From NCBI GenBank assembly GCA_015067145.1, contig SVNA01000004.1, positions 62,001-126,000 of the forward strand: a stretch of DNA of 64,000 bases. The letters run 5' to 3'. Each line of letters opens with the position of its first letter. Position 1 is the first letter of the stretch. The notes under the pieces were generated by a model, which saw only the letters and a program-made list of their open reading frames with translations, ran no database searches and was not told where the DNA came from. The position numbers and the translations under genes were made by a program. Positions 1 to 8,220 of the stretch are shown in pieces. The stretch is from Oscillospiraceae bacterium (GTDB taxonomy: Bacteria; Bacillota; Clostridia; Oscillospirales; Ruminococcaceae).

Positions 1-540
1 ATAGGTATATCCTGGGCTATCAGCGGCGGCGAGTGTGCGGGGCTTATCCACGTCAATGACTATCTCGCCTGTGACGGTATCGAGAGGGTTATCAAGGTAC
101 TGGAAGACCTTGAGGACGACAAGTTTGAAAAGCTGGACTTTGTTGAGCTGAACGCCTGTGACGGCGGCTGTGTGGGCGGTATTTCCACAGTGGAAAACCC
201 ATACATTGCAAAGACAAAGCTGAAAAGACTGAGAAAATATATGCCTGTGTCCCGAAACCGTCTGGAACAGAGCATCCCTGCAAATATGCTGTGGGACAAG
301 CATCTGGAATACCAGCCTGTTTTCGAGATGAAGGGCAGCAGAATGGAAAAATTCAAAGCCTATGCAGAGGTTGAGGATATACTGAAAGACCTGCCCGGTC
401 TTGACTGCGGCAGCTGCGGCAGCCCGACCTGCCGATGCTTTGCAGAGGACGTTGTACGCGGTGACACAACCGCAGACAAATGTGTTGTAAAGATGCAGCA
501 GAAGATGGAAAAAATCCTTGCAGCACTGATGCACGATTAA
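1..540 (+). CDS. [FeFe]-hydrogenase-like large-subunit C-terminal domain protein (3' end, partial)
   Basis: The reading frame is open at the left edge and ends in TAA at 538-540, giving the last 179 residues. The segment at residues 49-60 (ELNACDGGCVGG) resembles the third H-cluster motif of [FeFe] hydrogenases, with Cys53 and Cys57. Near the C-terminus, Cys136, 139, 144 and 161 have the CxxCx4C...C spacing of the small FeS domain also found in RnfB. Proteins combining these two parts often sit beside DRTGG-domain genes, as here, and are thought to have sensory or regulatory roles rather than bulk H2 metabolism. The residue two before Cys53, usually Met in catalytic enzymes, is Asn, which also argues against a standard catalytic hydrogenase. 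The N-terminus lies outside the window, so the full domain order is unknown. Confidence 0.8.
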   Translation: MGISWAISGGECAGLIHVNDYLACDGIERVIKVLEDLEDDKFEKLDFVELNACDGGCVGGISTVENPYIAKTKLKRLRKYMPVSRNRLEQSIPANMLWDKHLEYQPVFEMKGSRMEKFKAYAEVEDILKDLPGLDCGSCGSPTCRCFAEDVVRGDTTADKCVVKMQQKMEKILAALMHD

Positions 541-629
541 TTTTTGCATTTACACAATATCAGCAGCAGATGTGATGCTATATCCTCACACTGCGGCACA
601 CAGATTTTGATTTACATAAAGAGGTCAAT

Positions 630-959
630 ATGACAGTTAAACAGTTACAGGAATTACTCAATCTCAAATGCATTTCCGAAGGCAGCGAAGACAGAGAGCT
701 GGAAGGCGGTTTCTGCGGAGATCTGCTCAGCTGGGTTATGGGCTACGGCGAATACGGCCAGGCATGGTTTACCATTATGGGCAATATAAACGCAGTGGCT
801 GTGGCTTCTCTCCACGATATCGGCTGTATGGTACTGTGCCAGAACAGCACAATGCAGCCTGACGCACTGTCAAAGGCAAAAGAGGAGGGTATATGGGTGT
901 TCACCACCGATATGCCAACCTTTGAAGCAAGCGGAAAGTATTACCAGGCAATAAAATAA
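630..959 (+). CDS. DRTGG-domain protein
   Basis: A 109-residue soluble protein with a GAGG ribosome binding site just before its ATG. It begins with a LQELLNLKC segment followed by a Gly-rich stretch and a GDLLSWVMG segment, typical of stand-alone DRTGG proteins. The DRTGG domain is a ligand-binding alpha/beta fold related to the middle region of phosphotransacetylase and CBS-pyrophosphatase proteins. It has no catalytic motif. It follows the hydrogenase-like gene by 89 nt on the same strand and is closed by a strong terminator, so the two are probably one transcript. In Clostridia these genes commonly sit with [FeFe]-hydrogenase-like genes. The actual ligand is unknown. Confidence 0.7.
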   Translation: MTVKQLQELLNLKCISEGSEDRELEGGFCGDLLSWVMGYGEYGQAWFTIMGNINAVAVASLHDIGCMVLCQNSTMQPDALSKAKEEGIWVFTTDMPTFEASGKYYQAIK

Positions 960-969
960 GAAAACGTAA

Positions 970-996
970 GGGGGCAGAAATTCTGCCCCCTTTTTA
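970..996 (+). terminator. Rho-independent terminator
   Basis: GGGGGCAGAA at 970-979 pairs with TTCTGCCCCC at 981-990, followed by a run of T. It ends the hydrogenase/DRTGG transcript. Confidence 0.9.
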
Positions 997-1015
997 TATA
1001 TCGAATCAAAAGCAG

Positions 1016-1054
1016 AACCCACCGATTTTGCCGCCAATGGCAGTTCGGTGGGTT
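1016..1054 (-). terminator. Hairpin downstream of tyrA
   Basis: AACCCACCGA at 1016-1025 pairs with TCGGTGGGTT at 1045-1054. It lies 4 nt beyond the tyrA stop. The T-tract on the minus strand is poor (interrupted by C and G), so termination may be only partly efficient. Confidence 0.6.
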
Positions 1055-1058
1055 GTTT

Positions 1059-1907
1059 TTATTTGTCAAAATATTTTCTGCGTTGGGTTGAAGTTATAAA
1101 CTTCTGCTTCATTTTTTCGGTATCTTCCCGCTGCAGTGCATCCTTGAAATCGTTGATTTCATTGACAAAATTTTCGATATGTTCCACAAGGTTTGCCTTG
1201 TTCATCATAAAAAGTTCTGTCCACAGATGCTCGTTGATTTTTGCAATGCGGGTAAGGTCACGGAAGCTGTCTCCTGTATACTGAACAAGTTCTTTGGAAT
1301 CGTTGGCATTCATAAGAGAAACGGCGATAACGTGGGTGAGCTGGGAAAGATATCCTATCATTTTATCGTGTTCTTCCACCGAAAGCTGGCAGATATTGTT
1401 AAAACGCAGTTCCTTGCCCATCTCGTATATAAAGTCGATTGCCTGCTGGGTATTTTTATCTGTCGGGGTGATAATCAGGTTTGCAGGCAGAAAAATTGCA
1501 GGGTCTGCATGCTGCACACCGCTTACTTCTTTGCCTGCCATAGGATGAACACCGATAAACTCGCAGTCGGGCCGGAGAATGTTCTGGATTTTATCCACAA
1601 TTGCACCCTTTACACCTGTTACATCGGTTATCAGTGCGCCGCTTTTGAAATACTTCTGATTTTCTGCAATCCAGTCCACTATAAGTGCGGGATAGAGCCC
1701 TGAAATGATAACGTCTGCTTTGCCGATAAGGTCTGCATCAATTTCGGTGCTGCCCTCGTCGATTATGCCTTTTTCCAGTGCATAGTCTATGGCGTTTTTG
1801 TCGATATCTATTGCATATATTCTGTGGTTCCATTTTTTGAGGCCCATTGCCATACTGCCCCCAAGGAGGCCAAGGCCCACTATGAGAAAACTTTTGTCTT
1901 TAATCAT
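1059..1907 (-). CDS. tyrA: prephenate dehydrogenase
   Basis: Oxidatively decarboxylates prephenate to 4-hydroxyphenylpyruvate, the tyrosine branch after chorismate. It has 282 residues. The NAD-binding GLGLLGG loop is at 11-17, GVHPMAGKE with the conserved His121 follows, and the helical C-terminal half carries a QLTHVIA segment. The chosen ATG has GAGGTGG six bases upstream, and its ATGATTAA overlaps the end of aroA by 8 nt, indicating translational coupling; an in-frame ATG five codons earlier lacks a binding site. The protein stops near residue 282 without the ACT domain that some Gram-positive TyrA proteins carry, so tyrosine feedback through that domain is not expected. It is the last gene of the aro operon. 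Confidence 0.93.
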   Translation of the reverse strand: MIKDKSFLIVGLGLLGGSMAMGLKKWNHRIYAIDIDKNAIDYALEKGIIDEGSTEIDADLIGKADVIISGLYPALIVDWIAENQKYFKSGALITDVTGVKGAIVDKIQNILRPDCEFIGVHPMAGKEVSGVQHADPAIFLPANLIITPTDKNTQQAIDFIYEMGKELRFNNICQLSVEEHDKMIGYLSQLTHVIAVSLMNANDSKELVQYTGDSFRDLTRIAKINEHLWTELFMMNKANLVEHIENFVNEINDFKDALQREDTEKMKQKFITSTQRRKYFDK

Positions 1908-3159
1908 AAAGTTCCACCTCAATTCCCGCCTTTTTTAAATCCTCAAAAAAGGACGGATAGCTTTTTGTGATGGCTTCGCAGCCGTCAATTTCGCCCCCAA
2001 GGACAGACAAAGCAACGGCACAGGCCATAACGATGCGATGGTCTTTCCAGCCGTGCAAAATCTCTTTCGGTGCGGTATAACCGCCATGGATAATCATCTC
2101 GTTTTCACTTGATGTGACAAGGCAGCCCAGCTTTGCACATTCAGTTTCCATAGCCTGTATTCTGTCACTCTCTTTAAGGCGCAGACGGGCGGCGTTGTAT
2201 ATGCGGGTTGTGCCCCGGCTGAACATTGCAAGTGTGCAGAGCACAGGGCCAAGGTCCGGGCAGTTTTTAAGGTCGATTTCCCCTGCTGTAAGCTTATCCG
2301 CCTGTATGCGGTAACAGCCGTTTTTGCAGGTGATATCACATCCGAACTGGGATAAAATCTCGATAATCTGTTTGTCTCCCTGCAAAGAATCCGGGTTCAT
2401 ACCATAGATATCTACAGGGCTGTTTACGGCACTTAGCACACCGAAAAACGCAAACTGGGAAAAATCCCCCTCCACCGTTTCGTCGTGAGGGATATATTTC
2501 TGACCGCCTTTTATGTACAATGTCAGCTCGTTTTCCCACAGGATTTCTATGCCGAATTTTGCCAGCATCTGTATTGTAAGGTCGATGTAACTGCGGCTCT
2601 CAAAGGGTGGCAGAATATGGATTTTTGAGTTTTCGGCCAGCAGAGGCAGAGTGAAGAGCAGCCCGCTGATAAACTGGCTGCTTACACCGCCCGAAAGGGT
2701 GTATTCCCCTCCTGGCAGTGCACCCTGAATCTCGATTTTTTCCTCATCCTGAACAAAATGCAGGCCTGCATTTCTGAAGATATCTTCATATATTTTCTGC
2801 GGGCGTTTCAGCAGGCGGTTTTTGCCTGTAAAGGTGATTTTCTGCCCTGTGAGAGAAAAAACAGGGATGAGAAAACGCAAGGTGGAGCCTGACTCATTGC
2901 ATTCTATGTTATTGTCTGCAAGGCGGTTAAAGTCTTTTATACCGTATACAATAACGGTGCTGCCGTCACAGATAATCTCTGCACCCAGCTTCCGCATACA
3001 TTCTATTGTTGTGGTGATATCCACCGAATAGTCGATATTGCTGATAATACTTTTTCCGCTGGCAAGGGCGGCACATATTATGGCACGGTGTGCCATACTT
3101 TTACTCGGCGGAATTTTTACACCGCCCTGTGCCTTTGATGGTCTGATTACAGCTTTCAT
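1900..3159 (-). CDS. aroA: 3-phosphoshikimate 1-carboxyvinyltransferase (EPSP synthase)
   Basis: Joins shikimate-3-phosphate and PEP to give EPSP, the sixth step to chorismate. At 419 residues it has the usual length. The N-terminal substrate-binding PPSKSMAHRA is at residues 17-26 (Lys20, Arg25). Later signatures are FESRSYIDLT, LRLKESDRI and GWKDHRIVMA, all characteristic of EPSP synthase. It lies 82 nt after aroF and overlaps tyrA by 8 nt. The gap before it contains an inverted repeat that could adjust expression of the last two genes. The product is cytoplasmic. Confidence 0.96.
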   Translation of the reverse strand: MKAVIRPSKAQGGVKIPPSKSMAHRAIICAALASGKSIISNIDYSVDITTTIECMRKLGAEIICDGSTVIVYGIKDFNRLADNNIECNESGSTLRFLIPVFSLTGQKITFTGKNRLLKRPQKIYEDIFRNAGLHFVQDEEKIEIQGALPGGEYTLSGGVSSQFISGLLFTLPLLAENSKIHILPPFESRSYIDLTIQMLAKFGIEILWENELTLYIKGGQKYIPHDETVEGDFSQFAFFGVLSAVNSPVDIYGMNPDSLQGDKQIIEILSQFGCDITCKNGCYRIQADKLTAGEIDLKNCPDLGPVLCTLAMFSRGTTRIYNAARLRLKESDRIQAMETECAKLGCLVTSSENEMIIHGGYTAPKEILHGWKDHRIVMACAVALSVLGGEIDGCEAITKSYPSFFEDLKKAGIEVELYD

Positions 3160-3193
3160 AGCTTATAATTCTCTTTTCTTTTATATTGCACCA

Positions 3194-3230
3194 ACAGACC
3201 GACAGCTGCATAAGGCAACGGGCGGTCTGT
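3194..3230 (-). other. Intercistronic hairpin between aroF and aroA
   Basis: ACAGACCG at 3194-3201 pairs with CGGTCTGT at 3223-3230. No T-tract follows on the minus strand, so it is more likely an mRNA processing or stability element than a terminator. Confidence 0.4.
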
Positions 3231-3241
3231 TCTGATTTTGT

Positions 3242-4261
3242 TTAGATATCTCTGCCGATAACCTGTGCAATTTTGCGTGCTTTTTCGATAAGCTGTGCAA
3301 ACTTTTCAGGTTTCAGGCACTGTGCACCGTCGCTCCATGCACATTCTGGCTGGTTGTGCACCTCGATGATAAGGCCGTCGGCACCTGCCGCAACTGCTGC
3401 AAGAGACATTTTTTCGATGTATTTCCAGTTGCCTGTTGCGTGGGACGGGTCGATGATGATTGGAAGATGGGTTTTTTCCTTGATGATTGGAATAACGGAC
3501 AGATCCAGTGTATTACGGGTATATTTTTCAAAGGTGCGGATACCTCGTTCACAGAGGATAACCTTTTCGTTGCCGTTTGCCATAATATATTCGGCAGACA
3601 TAATCCATTCCTCGATGGTGTTTGCAAGGCCGCGTTTGAGCAGAATTGGTTTTGTGGTGCGTTTGCCCACCGCCTTAAGCAAGGTAAAGTTCTGCATATT
3701 GCGGGCACCAATCTGGATAACATCAACATATTTTTCAAACTCGTCAATCTGGTCAGAATCCATAAGTTCGCTCACAACAGGCAGGCCTGTGCGGTTGCGT
3801 GCTTCCACCATATCAAGTATGCCCTCGGTTTCAAGACCCTGGAAAGCATAAGGGGATGTGCGTGGCTTGTATGCACCGCCACGCAGCATTACTGCACCTG
3901 CCGCCTTTACCTTTTCGGCAAGGTCACATATATGGTCCAGACCTTCAACAGAGCAGGGACCGCCTATGACAACCACCTTTTCGTTGCCGCCGATTTTGAT
4001 GCCGTTTACATCGATAACGGTATCTTCCGGATGGAAGAGGCGGTTTGCTTTTTTGTACGGTGCTGCGATACGGGTTACATTTTCGACAATAGGGTTTGCT
4101 TTTACCTTAAGCTCGTCAACATGAACAGTGTCGCCTATAAGCCCGATAAGATGATAGTCTGTACCGACAGAGTCGTGAACCTCAAAACCCTGTGATTTAA
4201 AATCAGCTATAAGCTGTTCTATAAGTGCCGCATCGGATGTTCTTTTTATTGTAATAATCAT
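3242..4261 (-). CDS. aroF: 3-deoxy-7-phosphoheptulonate (DAHP) synthase, AroF/AroG-beta type
   Basis: Condenses PEP with erythrose-4-phosphate, the committed step of the shikimate pathway. It has 339 residues. A small N-terminal ferredoxin-like domain (about 1-70) precedes the TIM barrel; in related enzymes this domain binds tyrosine or phenylalanine and mediates feedback inhibition. Barrel signatures are GGPCSVE, LRGGAYKPRTSPYAFQG, the PILLKRG strand with its active-site Lys, and a DPSHATG segment near the C-terminus that supplies a metal-binding His. It is 3 nt downstream of aroQ. The presence of the N-terminal domain suggests that pathway control is allosteric here; no transcriptional attenuator was seen in the operon leader. 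Confidence 0.95.
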   Translation of the reverse strand: MIITIKRTSDAALIEQLIADFKSQGFEVHDSVGTDYHLIGLIGDTVHVDELKVKANPIVENVTRIAAPYKKANRLFHPEDTVIDVNGIKIGGNEKVVVIGGPCSVEGLDHICDLAEKVKAAGAVMLRGGAYKPRTSPYAFQGLETEGILDMVEARNRTGLPVVSELMDSDQIDEFEKYVDVIQIGARNMQNFTLLKAVGKRTTKPILLKRGLANTIEEWIMSAEYIMANGNEKVILCERGIRTFEKYTRNTLDLSVIPIIKEKTHLPIIIDPSHATGNWKYIEKMSLAAVAAGADGLIIEVHNQPECAWSDGAQCLKPEKFAQLIEKARKIAQVIGRDI

Positions 4262-4264
4262 AGT

Positions 4265-4696
4265 TTATTCTCCCTTTGCCAGATGTTTTATTGCCGTTAC
4301 ATATCCGTTTATGCCCTGGCCTGTTATTGTTCTGCAGCAGGCCTGTCTTATATAGGATACCTGACGGAAATCCTCCCTTTCCTCCACCTTGGAGATATGC
4401 ACCTCCACAGTTGGTATGGAAACGGCCTTTACTGCGTCCAGCAGTGCTACCGATGTGTGGGTGTAAGCCCCCGGATTTATAACGATTCCGTCCACACCGT
4501 TAAAGTATGCCCATTGGATTTTATCCACCAGGTCACCCTCGTGGTTGGACTGATAGCATTCTATCTCCACACCCAGTTCTTCCCCTGTTTTTTTGCAGGT
4601 TTCGATAAGTGTGTCGAAGTTTTCGTTGCCGTAGATATGCTTTTCCCTTATGCCCAGCATATTGATGTTGGGGCCGTTAATAATGAGTATTTTCAT
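4265..4696 (-). CDS. aroQ: type II 3-dehydroquinate dehydratase
   Basis: Dehydrates 3-dehydroquinate to 3-dehydroshikimate. It is the 143-residue dodecameric type II enzyme. The start IINGPNINMLG, the following YG tyrosine region, INPGAYTHTS and VHISKVEERE..FR segments cover the substrate and catalytic loops. The ATG has GGAGGTG close upstream and lies 20 nt inside the 3' end of the aroE/aroK fusion, so translation is probably coupled. It is unrelated to the AroQ-class chorismate mutase found on the other strand. Confidence 0.96.
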   Translation of the reverse strand: MKILIINGPNINMLGIREKHIYGNENFDTLIETCKKTGEELGVEIECYQSNHEGDLVDKIQWAYFNGVDGIVINPGAYTHTSVALLDAVKAVSIPTVEVHISKVEEREDFRQVSYIRQACCRTITGQGINGYVTAIKHLAKGE

Positions 4697-5921
4697 TCCA
4701 CACCTCCAGCAGTTTTTCCATAGTGTTGTGGAAATATCCGTTGTTCTCCACCGTTACATCGCTGTATTTTTTATACAGGTGCTCACGCTCCTGTTTCAAT
4801 TTTTTTATTGCCTGTGCATCCTTTGACAGCGGTCTGCTGCCGCCGCTTATAAGCTTTTCAAGTCTGCGGTCGATATAAACCACAAATCCGTTGAGCTTTA
4901 ATGCCTGCATATTTATTTCGTTTTTTACAATGCCTCCGCCACAGCTGATAACGGTGTGGTTGCGTTTTGCAGCTTCGATGGCAACTGCAGTTTCAATTTC
5001 TCGGAAAGCTGCTTCACCACTTTCTTCGAAAATCTGCGGTATGGTTTTGCCCGCTGCTTTTACAATTTCTGCATCGAGGTCCACAAAGTCCATACCCAGC
5101 TTTTTTGCCAGTTTTCTTCCAAGGCTTGTCTTACCGCAGCTTGGCATACCGATAAGGACAATGTTCTGCTTGTCGTGATACAGTTCTGCGGTGATTTCCT
5201 TTATAACAGAGCGGTCAACAGCTTTGCCTGTGAAAAATTCCACAGCAGAAACCGCCTGCCCCACCAGCATTTCCAGCCCTGCAATATACGGAATATTTCT
5301 TTTCTGTGCCTGATAACACAGACTTGTCATAAGAGGGTTGTAAACCACATCGATAACACCAACACAGTTTGGGAAATCAGCAAGGTCAACTATCGCCGAC
5401 ATAATATCGGGCAGCATACCCACACTGGTGGTGTTGAGGATAACTTCTATATCTGTGCAGCTTTTCATATCATCGTATGTAACAAAAGGCTCACCCTTGT
5501 TGCGTGCCACTCGGATTATCTCTTTTGCCCCCAGTGCCCTGCACACTGCAAAGGCAGTTTTGCTGGTTCCGCCGCTGCCGCAGATGGCAACAGCTTTGCC
5601 GCTTATATCAAAATGGTTTTCTATCATCCATTTCAGTCCGTCAAAATCGGTGTTGGTGGCGTGCAGTCTTCCGTTTACATTTTTAATTGCATTTACGGCA
5701 CCTATTTCAGCCGCCTTTTCATCGATAAAATCGCAGTAGGGTATAACCATTTCCTTATATGGAATGGTCACATTGATTGCATCAAAGGCCCTGTTTTCCA
5801 TAAAAACGGGAAATTCTTCACGGCTTAAAGGCATTATATCGTAGGTATAGTCAGCAATCTGCTCGTGTATCGGTTTGGAGAAGCTGTGGCCCAGCTTTTC
5901 CCCTATAAGTCCAGCCTTCAT
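4677..5921 (-). CDS. aroEK: bifunctional shikimate dehydrogenase / shikimate kinase
   Basis: A fused enzyme performing steps four and five of the pathway. With the ATG at 5921 it has 414 residues; that start overlaps the aroC stop as ATGA and has AGGTGG eight bases upstream, whereas the earlier in-frame ATG lacks this. Residues 1-245 form AroE: GHSFSKPIH at 11-19, catalytic Lys56 in NVTIPYKE, NTDFDG at 90-95 and an NADP-binding GSGGTSKTA at 115-123. Residues 250-414 form AroK: Walker A GMPSCGKTS at 258-266, DLD at 281-283, FREIE, SCGGG and the lid segment GGSRPLS. Both active sites look intact. Fusion in this order is uncommon and would couple the two reactions. Confidence 0.95.
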   Translation of the reverse strand: MKAGLIGEKLGHSFSKPIHEQIADYTYDIMPLSREEFPVFMENRAFDAINVTIPYKEMVIPYCDFIDEKAAEIGAVNAIKNVNGRLHATNTDFDGLKWMIENHFDISGKAVAICGSGGTSKTAFAVCRALGAKEIIRVARNKGEPFVTYDDMKSCTDIEVILNTTSVGMLPDIMSAIVDLADFPNCVGVIDVVYNPLMTSLCYQAQKRNIPYIAGLEMLVGQAVSAVEFFTGKAVDRSVIKEITAELYHDKQNIVLIGMPSCGKTSLGRKLAKKLGMDFVDLDAEIVKAAGKTIPQIFEESGEAAFREIETAVAIEAAKRNHTVISCGGGIVKNEINMQALKLNGFVVYIDRRLEKLISGGSRPLSKDAQAIKKLKQEREHLYKKYSDVTVENNGYFHNTMEKLLEVWNENTHY

Positions 5922-7003
5922 CCGCAAAGCCACCTTTCGCCATAACGCTGCACAAGCAGGTCGAGCAGTGCAAGGGCTGTCATACTGTCCACAACCACCC
6001 TTGCACGGTGGAAGATTGCAGGGTCGTGACGGCCTGTTAGGGTAAGTTTTGCGTTTTCCATTGCAGCAAGATTTACAGTGTCCTGTTCCTTGAAGATGGA
6101 CGGTGTAGGCTTTACAGCCACACGGAAAATCACAGGCATACCATTGGAGATGCCGCCGTTTATGCCGCCGTTGTTGTTGGTTTTTGTCACCACTTTGCCA
6201 TCACATACAGCAAAAGCATCGTTTGCTTTGCTGCCGAGGCAGTCTGCAAAGCCGAAACCAAGGCCGAACTCAATGCCCTTTACCCCGCCGATGGAGAACA
6301 GCCAGTGGCTGAGCACACTTTCAATGGAATTGAAATACGGTTCGCCAACACCTGCAGGCAGACCCAGAACACAGGTTTCGAGAATTCCGCCAACACTGTC
6401 GCATTCTGCACCGATGTTTTCGATATGCTGCTGCATATCTTCGCCCACAGTATCGTCAAGGGTTGCAAAATATTTTGAGTTGCAGATTTCTATATCCTCT
6501 GCAAAATTGTTAAACTCTCTGTCGGTTAAGTGCTGACACTTTTTGATATGTGTGCCGATGGTTATGCCCTTGTTTCTGAGAATATCAGTGGCAATAGCAC
6601 CCGCCGCAACGATTGGTGCAGTGAGACGGCCGGAAAAATGGCCGCCGCCGCGGTAATCTTCAAAGCCGCCGTACTTTATATGTGCCGCATAGTCTGCGTG
6701 GCTTGGGCGTGGCAGTTTTGGCTGATAGTCGCTGCTTTTCTGATTTTTGTTTTCTATCATTATGTGAATCGGAGTTCCTGTGGAAAAGCCTCCGAACACA
6801 CCGCTGGTGATTACAAAATCATCCGCTTCCCGACGCTGGGTGGAAATTTTCCCCTTTGGTTTTCGCTTGTCCAGCTGCTGCTGCATAAAGTCAGTATTCA
6901 CCTTTATACCCGCAGGCAGACCATCCACCACAGCACCGATGGCAGTGCCGTGGCTTTCGCCATAGAGGGACAATGTAATATTTTTGCCTATTACACTTTT
7001 CAT
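5918..7003 (-). CDS. aroC: chorismate synthase
   Basis: Converts EPSP to chorismate using reduced FMN. It has 361 residues. Signatures include GESHGTAIGAVVDGLPAG near the start, RPSHADY, the Gly-rich FMN-site loop RGGGHFSGRLTA with its conserved His, and GRHDPAI near the C-terminus. It starts 3 nt after the aroB stop and overlaps the downstream fusion gene by 4 nt, consistent with one polycistronic message. There is no flavin reductase domain, so reduced flavin must come from another source, which suits an anaerobe. Confidence 0.96.
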   Translation of the reverse strand: MKSVIGKNITLSLYGESHGTAIGAVVDGLPAGIKVNTDFMQQQLDKRKPKGKISTQRREADDFVITSGVFGGFSTGTPIHIMIENKNQKSSDYQPKLPRPSHADYAAHIKYGGFEDYRGGGHFSGRLTAPIVAAGAIATDILRNKGITIGTHIKKCQHLTDREFNNFAEDIEICNSKYFATLDDTVGEDMQQHIENIGAECDSVGGILETCVLGLPAGVGEPYFNSIESVLSHWLFSIGGVKGIEFGLGFGFADCLGSKANDAFAVCDGKVVTKTNNNGGINGGISNGMPVIFRVAVKPTPSIFKEQDTVNLAAMENAKLTLTGRHDPAIFHRARVVVDSMTALALLDLLVQRYGERWLCG

Positions 7004-7006
7004 AGC

Positions 7007-8026
7007 CTAACTCCCGAAATATTTTCTCAAATCATCTATTTCAATCTTTTCAATATAAGCCTGGCCTATGCGGTCCACCTTTACAATATCTATGGTGCTG
7101 CCGCTGGCCTTTTTATCATTTTTTATAAATTCGATACATTTATCTGTATCGAGGTCCGATACAAAAGGAATATGCATCCTTGTCAGAATATCGGTTAAAT
7201 CCGCCCTGATTTCCTCGTTTTCTTCAATCATAACCATACCGTTGGCAACACATTCGCCGTGGTAATAATCGGTGAGGTTATACAGGCTTTCGATTGCATG
7301 GCCGATTGTGTGGCCAAAGTTGAGAATTTTTCTTAAATTCTGTTCTTTTTCATCCTGCTGCACAACGTCACGTTTCATCAGCAGACTGCGGGTGATGATT
7401 TCTTCAAGATACGGGCTGTCCGCACAAAGTTCTTCTGCGTATTCTTTAAACAGACTGAACAGTTCTGCATCGCGGATACAGCCAGCTTTCAGTGCCTCTA
7501 CAAGACCGTTGTAAAAATGGCGTGGTTCCAGTGTTTTTAATGTATCTGTGTCCACAAAAACTGCTTCGGGATGGTAAAAACTGCCCACACAGTTTTTTAT
7601 GCCGTTCATATTTATAGCCACCTTGCCGCCGATAGAGGAATCAATCTGTGCAAGGGTAGAAGTTGGTATAGAGACAAAGCGGCAGCCACGCTTGTAGGTG
7701 GAAGCCACAAAGCCTGCCAGATCCCCCACTACACCGCCGCCCAGGGCGATGACAAAATCCTTGCGGGAAAAACCGTTTTCCAGAAGAGTGGCAAGGAGGT
7801 CTGCGTATATTTCAAGGCTTTTTGCCTTTTCGCCCTGCGGTACTTCGGCAAGAATTGCACCCTCAAATTGATTAAGCACAGTTTCCTTTAAGCTGTCGGG
7901 AATATTGTTGTCGGAAATCACCATAACCCTGCCGTTAAATTCCATATAGTCTTTAAGGCGGGTATGGCAGCCTTTTTCGATGATGACGCGGCTTTGTGCA
8001 TCGGTCAGTTTAACTGTAAATTCCAT
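7007..8026 (-). CDS. aroB: 3-dehydroquinate synthase
   Basis: Cyclises DAHP to 3-dehydroquinate, using catalytic NAD and a divalent metal. It has 339 residues. The NAD-binding GGGVVGDLAGFVAS, the substrate loop PTSTLAQIDSSIGGK and the metal-binding GHTIGHAIE segment are all present. It is the first gene of the operon, with a strong AAGGAGGAAAG ribosome binding site and a promoter at 8088-8116. The order aroB-aroC-aroEK-aroQ-aroF-aroA-tyrA gives the complete set from DAHP synthase to chorismate. Confidence 0.96.
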   Translation of the reverse strand: MEFTVKLTDAQSRVIIEKGCHTRLKDYMEFNGRVMVISDNNIPDSLKETVLNQFEGAILAEVPQGEKAKSLEIYADLLATLLENGFSRKDFVIALGGGVVGDLAGFVASTYKRGCRFVSIPTSTLAQIDSSIGGKVAINMNGIKNCVGSFYHPEAVFVDTDTLKTLEPRHFYNGLVEALKAGCIRDAELFSLFKEYAEELCADSPYLEEIITRSLLMKRDVVQQDEKEQNLRKILNFGHTIGHAIESLYNLTDYYHGECVANGMVMIEENEEIRADLTDILTRMHIPFVSDLDTDKCIEFIKNDKKASGSTIDIVKVDRIGQAYIEKIEIDDLRKYFGS

Positions 8027-8087
8027 ACTTTCCTCCTTAAAAACAGTGTGTTTAAAAACGAATACACCTATCCTATTTTATCTTTTA

Positions 8088-8116
8088 ATTGTAACTTTTT
8101 TTACCATCTAAATCAA
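8088..8116 (-). promoter_or_regulatory. Promoter of the aro operon
   Basis: On the minus strand TTGATT (8116-8111) and TACAAT (8093-8088) are separated by 17 bases. The implied leader is about 55 nt, too short for a T-box, and no attenuator hairpin is visible. Confidence 0.6.
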
Positions 8117-8155
8117 GGCATAAATATTATCCTGCGAATTTTTTTGCAAAAATAT

Positions 8156-8184
8156 TTAACATTTTTTCAAAGCTGTGCTATACT
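8156..8184 (+). promoter_or_regulatory. Promoter of the chorismate mutase operon
   Basis: TTAACA (8156-8161), 17-base spacer and TATACT (8179-8184), with a TG extended -10 element at 8176-8177. It is divergent from the aro promoter, with 39 bases between the two -35 boxes. Confidence 0.7.
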
Positions 8185-8220
8185 TTATACATATTTATTT
8201 TTGTAAAAGAGGTGTGGTTT

